Of a DNA stretch of 64,000 bases, positions 60,860 through 64,000 are shown piece after piece. How positions within the stretch are numbered: position 1 is the stretch's first letter; the number at the start of each line of letters is the position of its first letter. The stretch comes from SAR202-VII-2 sp965263165 (GTDB taxonomy: Bacteria; Chloroflexota; Dehalococcoidia; Lucifugimonadales; SAR202-VII-2). The DNA lies in NCBI GenBank assembly GCA_965263165.1, contig OZ253584.1, positions 2,790,001 to 2,854,000 on the forward strand, read 5' to 3'. The notes beneath the pieces were generated by a model. That model did not search any database, was not told the DNA's origin, and saw nothing but the letters and a program-made list of their open reading frames with translations. The translations under genes and the position numbers were made by a program.

Positions 60860-61870
60860 ATGCGAGTGCTCCGCCGACGCTGGGTCAATCGATCCCTCCT
60901 TGCTATCGTCGGCGTCGCCTTTGGCCTGGGTTTTGGCTGGCTCGCCATCAGAGGGGCGGAATGGAGCCGCGTCAGCGATGCGCTGACCGGGTTCCCCGCC
61001 TACCTGATGATCGCCGCCCTGGCAATCTTCATGGTCTCCAACTACCTGCGGGCCTATCGCTGGAGGCAGTGCTGGGTCAACGAGCCAATCACCACATGGC
61101 GTTTGTTCATCGTTGAAAACGCCGCCCTGGGATTGAACAACGTCTCCCCTGTGCGCGCCCTGGAAGAAGCCGCAGAGTTGGCCATTCTCACCCTGCGAGA
61201 CAAGCTGCCGGGGGGGTCGGTCATTGCCTCCATGATGATGGCCCGCATCCAGGACCTGGCCTTCACGCTCATATTCATCACCGTCGCGCTGGCGCTGATC
61301 CCCTCCCTGCTCAAGTTCACACCCGCCATCGCCCTGGTCTTCTTGTTCTTTGCCGCCTGGCTCATCATTCTCCTTCGATTCGGGTCCATCGTCCGGCGCT
61401 TTCCGCGGCTCCGCAACCTCCCGGCCATCGCATCCTTCGAGGCAGCGCTTGGCCTCATCTACGGCAGACGCCGGCGCATGGCCTATGCCTTCTCCGTGAC
61501 CTGCGTCTACTGGCTGCTTCTCGGCCCGGTGGGATGGATCATCGCCAGGGGGTTGGACATCGACATCGCCTTCCACCTCATCATGGTCACCGTCATCGGG
61601 GCGATATTCTTTTCCACCACCGTCCCCGGCCTTCCCGGCGCCGTAGGGACATTCGAGTTCGCCGTGGTCGCCCTGTTAGACCTCTGGGGCGTGCCCAAGG
61701 ACGCAGCCATCAGCTTCGCCGTGCTGCTTCACGGGGCGCTCTTCTTGCCGCCCATCCTCATCGCCCTCGTCGTGCTCCCTCGGGAGGGGTTGGGCTCCTT
61801 CCGGGCCATCCGCGGCATCATGGACCAGCGGTCACAGACCCAACCAGACGCGCCGAGCTCGCCTACGTGA
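60860..61870 (+). CDS. Flippase-like membrane protein (LPG synthase TM/UPF0104)
   Basis: The 336-residue protein has about eight membrane helices and the UPF0104 pattern: a basic N-terminus, YRWRQCWV, then ENAALGLNNVSPVRALEEAAELAILT and TVPGLPGAVGTFEFAVVALL. Related proteins are the membrane part of lysylphosphatidylglycerol synthase and glycolipid flippase-like factors. No aminoacyl transfer domain is attached. It ends overlapping the convergent alcohol dehydrogenase gene by 8 bp. Confidence 0.82.
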   Translation: MRVLRRRWVNRSLLAIVGVAFGLGFGWLAIRGAEWSRVSDALTGFPAYLMIAALAIFMVSNYLRAYRWRQCWVNEPITTWRLFIVENAALGLNNVSPVRALEEAAELAILTLRDKLPGGSVIASMMMARIQDLAFTLIFITVALALIPSLLKFTPAIALVFLFFAAWLIILLRFGSIVRRFPRLRNLPAIASFEAALGLIYGRRRRMAYAFSVTCVYWLLLGPVGWIIARGLDIDIAFHLIMVTVIGAIFFSTTVPGLPGAVGTFEFAVVALLDLWGVPKDAAISFAVLLHGALFLPPILIALVVLPREGLGSFRAIRGIMDQRSQTQPDAPSSPT

Positions 61871-62963
61871 AGCTGATGATGCTTCTGGCCACCGTTTGGC
61901 CCCGGTTCAGCGTATCGTAGGCCTCGTTGACTTCGTCCAACGCGTAGACCTTGCTGATTGCGGCCTCGATGTCCACCAGGCCGCGCTCCACCAGGCGAAT
62001 CACCGTTGGCATGTCGGTGCGCACCCGCGCCCCATAGGAGCCGATGATGCTGATACCCCTTCGCACCGTGCGAGTGATCTCGATGGGCACGGTCGTCCCG
62101 GCATCGCTGATGCCAACGATGACCACCCTTCCTCCATCGGCCACGGATCCGTAGGCTTGGAGGACCGTTTCAGGCCTCCCCAGGGCCTCGACGGCCACGT
62201 CGACCCCGCGCCCGCCGGTCATCTCCCGTATCCGAGCCGGGGCATCCTCCACGGCCCCATTGACGACACCCGTGGCGCCCAGTTGCTTGGCAAGCTCCAG
62301 CTTGTCGTCCCTGACGTCCACGGCGATGACCTCCGTTGCTCCGAAGGCCCGTGCGATTTGCACGACGTTGATCCCCACGCCGCCGATGGCAAACACAGCC
62401 ACCGACTCGCCGGCCGTGACTTTGGCCTGGTTCTTGATCGCCCCGTACGCCGTGAATACGGAGCACCCGATGATGCTCGCCCGATCCAGCGGGATGTCCG
62501 ACTGGAACTTGAACACTCCCCCCGCCGGCGCCACCGCCCGCTCCGCCAGGCCACCCATGCTGTACATCCACACGTCCGAGTCGTCCGGACGCGCCAGCCG
62601 CGTCGCCCCGTCGTAGAGCGTGCCTCTCAGGCGGTTCTGATTGAAGAAGTTGACGCACAGGTCGTCGCGGCCCTGGAAACAATAGGCGCAGCGTCCGCAG
62701 GGCATAATGAAGCTGCACACGACCGGATCGCCCCGCTCCAGGCCATCAACACCCGGTCCAACCTCTTCGATGATCCCTGACACCTCGTGGCCTAAAACGG
62801 CAGGCATCGGAAAGGCCACCTCGCCCTTGATCACGTGGAGGTCCGTGTGGCACACGCCGCACCCGGCCAGGCGTATCTGCACCTCCCCCGGCCCCGGGTC
62901 CGCGAGGCGGAGGTCCTCGATAGTCATCGGCGCGCCGACCTGGTTCAACACGGCTGCTTTCAT
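61863..62963 (-). CDS. Zinc-dependent alcohol dehydrogenase
   Basis: The 366-residue MDR enzyme has the catalytic zinc ligands in GCGVCHTDLH and VLGHEVSG, and the structural zinc site CGRCAYCFQGRDDLC. The NAD-binding motif is GIGGVGINVVQIARAFG (about residues 200-215). Substrates are alcohols, hydroxymethyl-thiol adducts or aromatic alcohols. The start is ATG 62963; the longer frame to 63029 is not supported by family length. An intact active site suggests function. Confidence 0.9.
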   Translation of the reverse strand: MKAAVLNQVGAPMTIEDLRLADPGPGEVQIRLAGCGVCHTDLHVIKGEVAFPMPAVLGHEVSGIIEEVGPGVDGLERGDPVVCSFIMPCGRCAYCFQGRDDLCVNFFNQNRLRGTLYDGATRLARPDDSDVWMYSMGGLAERAVAPAGGVFKFQSDIPLDRASIIGCSVFTAYGAIKNQAKVTAGESVAVFAIGGVGINVVQIARAFGATEVIAVDVRDDKLELAKQLGATGVVNGAVEDAPARIREMTGGRGVDVAVEALGRPETVLQAYGSVADGGRVVIVGISDAGTTVPIEITRTVRRGISIIGSYGARVRTDMPTVIRLVERGLVDIEAAISKVYALDEVNEAYDTLNRGQTVARSIISFT

Positions 62964-63206
62964 GGATACATCACCTGCAACGAGATTCGACAACGGTGGA
63001 AGTGTAGGTTTGCCCGCAGGCACCGTCAACCAAGGATATTCCCCAACATGCCGCCGCCCCCATCCGGGCGCGGGGAAGGCCTTCCATTACGCCTCAAACA
63101 ACGCCGCGTCCCTGCGACCCGTCAACGGGCAGGCAGGCGGCAGGATGTCCCCCAACCTGCTACCATCGTCTGAGCCTCACCCACGCCGGAAGGGAGCAAA
63201 CTAACC

Positions 63207-64000
63207 ATGGCAAGATTGCCCCTCACCCTCGCCTGCTGGGACTACGACCGCACCCGCGCCCTCGTGGACGGGTCGATCAAACCCGAGGGCATCGACCTCA
63301 CCATGTTGACGCTGAGGCCCTCCCAAACCTTCCAGCGCATGCTGAGGCACCGCGAGTTCGACGCCTCGGAGATGTCCTTTGCCTCCTACTGCACCCTCAA
63401 AGCCAAGGACGATTGCTCCTTCGTCGCCATCCCCGTATTCCCGTCAAAGATCTTCCGCCACGACTGCATCTACGTGAACACGGACGCCGGCATCGAGCGG
63501 CCAGAGGACCTGGCGGGCAAGCGCATTGGCTCGGCTCAGTACCACATGACCGCCGCCGTTTTCGCCAGGGGCATGCTGCATCACGAATACGGCGTTACGC
63601 CACAATCGGTGGAGTGGTTCTACGGCCCGCAGGAGGACCCGGGGGGATTTTCCTCCCCTCCCCTCCGCGCCCCGGAGACCATCACCGTCCACCGCATTCC
63701 CGATGGCCGCACGCTATCCCAGATGTTGGAGACGGGGGAACTGGACGCCCTCATAGGCGTCGTCATACCCGACCCCTTCTTGAAGCAATCGCCCAAGGTC
63801 AAGCGGCTGTTTCCCAACTTCAAGGAAGCGGAGCGGGACTACTACCGCAACACCGGCATCTTCCCCATCATGCACACCGTCGTCATCCGGGAGGAAATCT
63901 ACGAAGAGCACCCCTTTGTCGCCCGCAGCCTCTACGACGCCTTCACCACAGCGAAGAACCAGGCCGCAGACCAGTACTACGACACCGATGCGCTTCGGGT
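63207..64000 (+). CDS. 4,5-dihydroxyphthalate decarboxylase/ABC binding protein-like (partial)
   Basis: The frame is open from ATG 63207 to the window end (264 residues seen). The product resembles the family annotated as 4,5-dihydroxyphthalate decarboxylase, with a periplasmic-binding-protein-type fold: LTLACWDYDRTRALVDGSIKPEG, EMSFASYCTLKAKD and GIERPEDLAGKRIG. It also has IGVVIPDPF and FPIMHTVVI. GGAAGGGAG precedes the ATG. There is no signal peptide, so it acts in the cytoplasm. The end lies outside the window. Confidence 0.8.
   Translation, partial: MARLPLTLACWDYDRTRALVDGSIKPEGIDLTMLTLRPSQTFQRMLRHREFDASEMSFASYCTLKAKDDCSFVAIPVFPSKIFRHDCIYVNTDAGIERPEDLAGKRIGSAQYHMTAAVFARGMLHHEYGVTPQSVEWFYGPQEDPGGFSSPPLRAPETITVHRIPDGRTLSQMLETGELDALIGVVIPDPFLKQSPKVKRLFPNFKEAERDYYRNTGIFPIMHTVVIREEIYEEHPFVARSLYDAFTTAKNQAADQYYDTDALR

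Noticed and set aside
1..64000. Defence system, prophage, retron or diversity-generating retroelement
   Set aside because: No reverse transcriptase, integrase, capsid, nuclease-helicase or toxin-antitoxin signature was found. The unusual content is repeats and small transposon-like elements.

Overview
The window is GC-rich bacterial chromosome. Gene content points to Chloroflexota, most likely a SAR202-like member of the Dehalococcoidia. This is an inference from gene families: F420/luciferase-type monooxygenases, CaiB-type CoA transferases, hydantoinases, TRAP transporters, SDR enzymes, a PIN/TRAM-ispD-ispF-cysS cluster and minCDE. No rRNA or phylogenetic marker was available for a firmer placement.

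Layout. 1-3.2 kb: housekeeping genes (rsfS, mnmA, rnhB, yraN). mnmA ends inside a small transposon-like insertion and yraN is split by a TAG codon. 3.2-6.0 kb: a 25-base G run, an orphan membrane protein, and two luciferase-like oxidoreductases with a decayed third copy. 6.0-8.5 kb: repeats around an IS1182-type insertion sequence. 8.5-14.4 kb: a leftward histidine operon (hisZ-hisG-hisD-hisC-hisB), interrupted before hisB by a transposon-like repeat. 14.5-15.0 kb: RNase P RNA and its terminator. 15.1-21.8 kb: a TPR lipoprotein, four tandem paralogous MFS transporters and a HAM1-like NTPase. 21.9-25.2 kb: thiD, tenA, a TSUP exporter and mutY. 25.2-26.6 kb: a repeat-only block. 26.7-31.8 kb: an M50 protease, then PIN/TRAM-ispD-ispF-cysS (isoprenoid precursors and Cys-tRNA charging). 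32-35.7 kb: a GlcD-like oxidase and an LppX-like lipoprotein next to a DHA2 transporter. 35.8-51.6 kb: a catabolic region with a DUF35 protein, GNAT, NUDIX, CaiB, tRNA-Arg, SnoaL-like protein, epimerase, beta-hydroxyacid dehydrogenase, amidohydrolase, hyuAB hydantoinase, a TRAP transporter and an SDR. 52.3-56.7 kb: an atypical OmpR-type regulator, an amidase, a lower-GC island of three small genes and an amidase relic. 56.7-64 kb: an SDR, minCDE, a tandem universal stress protein, a flippase-like protein, a zinc alcohol dehydrogenase and a truncated binding-protein-like gene.

The most notable feature is a dispersed element, called repeat A here, with five copies at about 6.1, 25.3, 41.7, 51.7 and 56.2 kb. 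Every copy has the same promoter architecture (a TTGCAA-like box, exactly 17 bp, a TATAGT-like box) firing into the element, and an array of 11-bp units homogenised separately in each copy. The four full copies share a roughly 200-nt conserved domain whose long-range stem is kept by G-U pairs only in the promoter-defined strand. This looks like an undescribed family of transcribed, structured non-coding elements. Two further families accompany it: repeat B (about 370-390 bp with terminal inverted repeats) and repeat C (42/43-bp tandem units with conserved ends).
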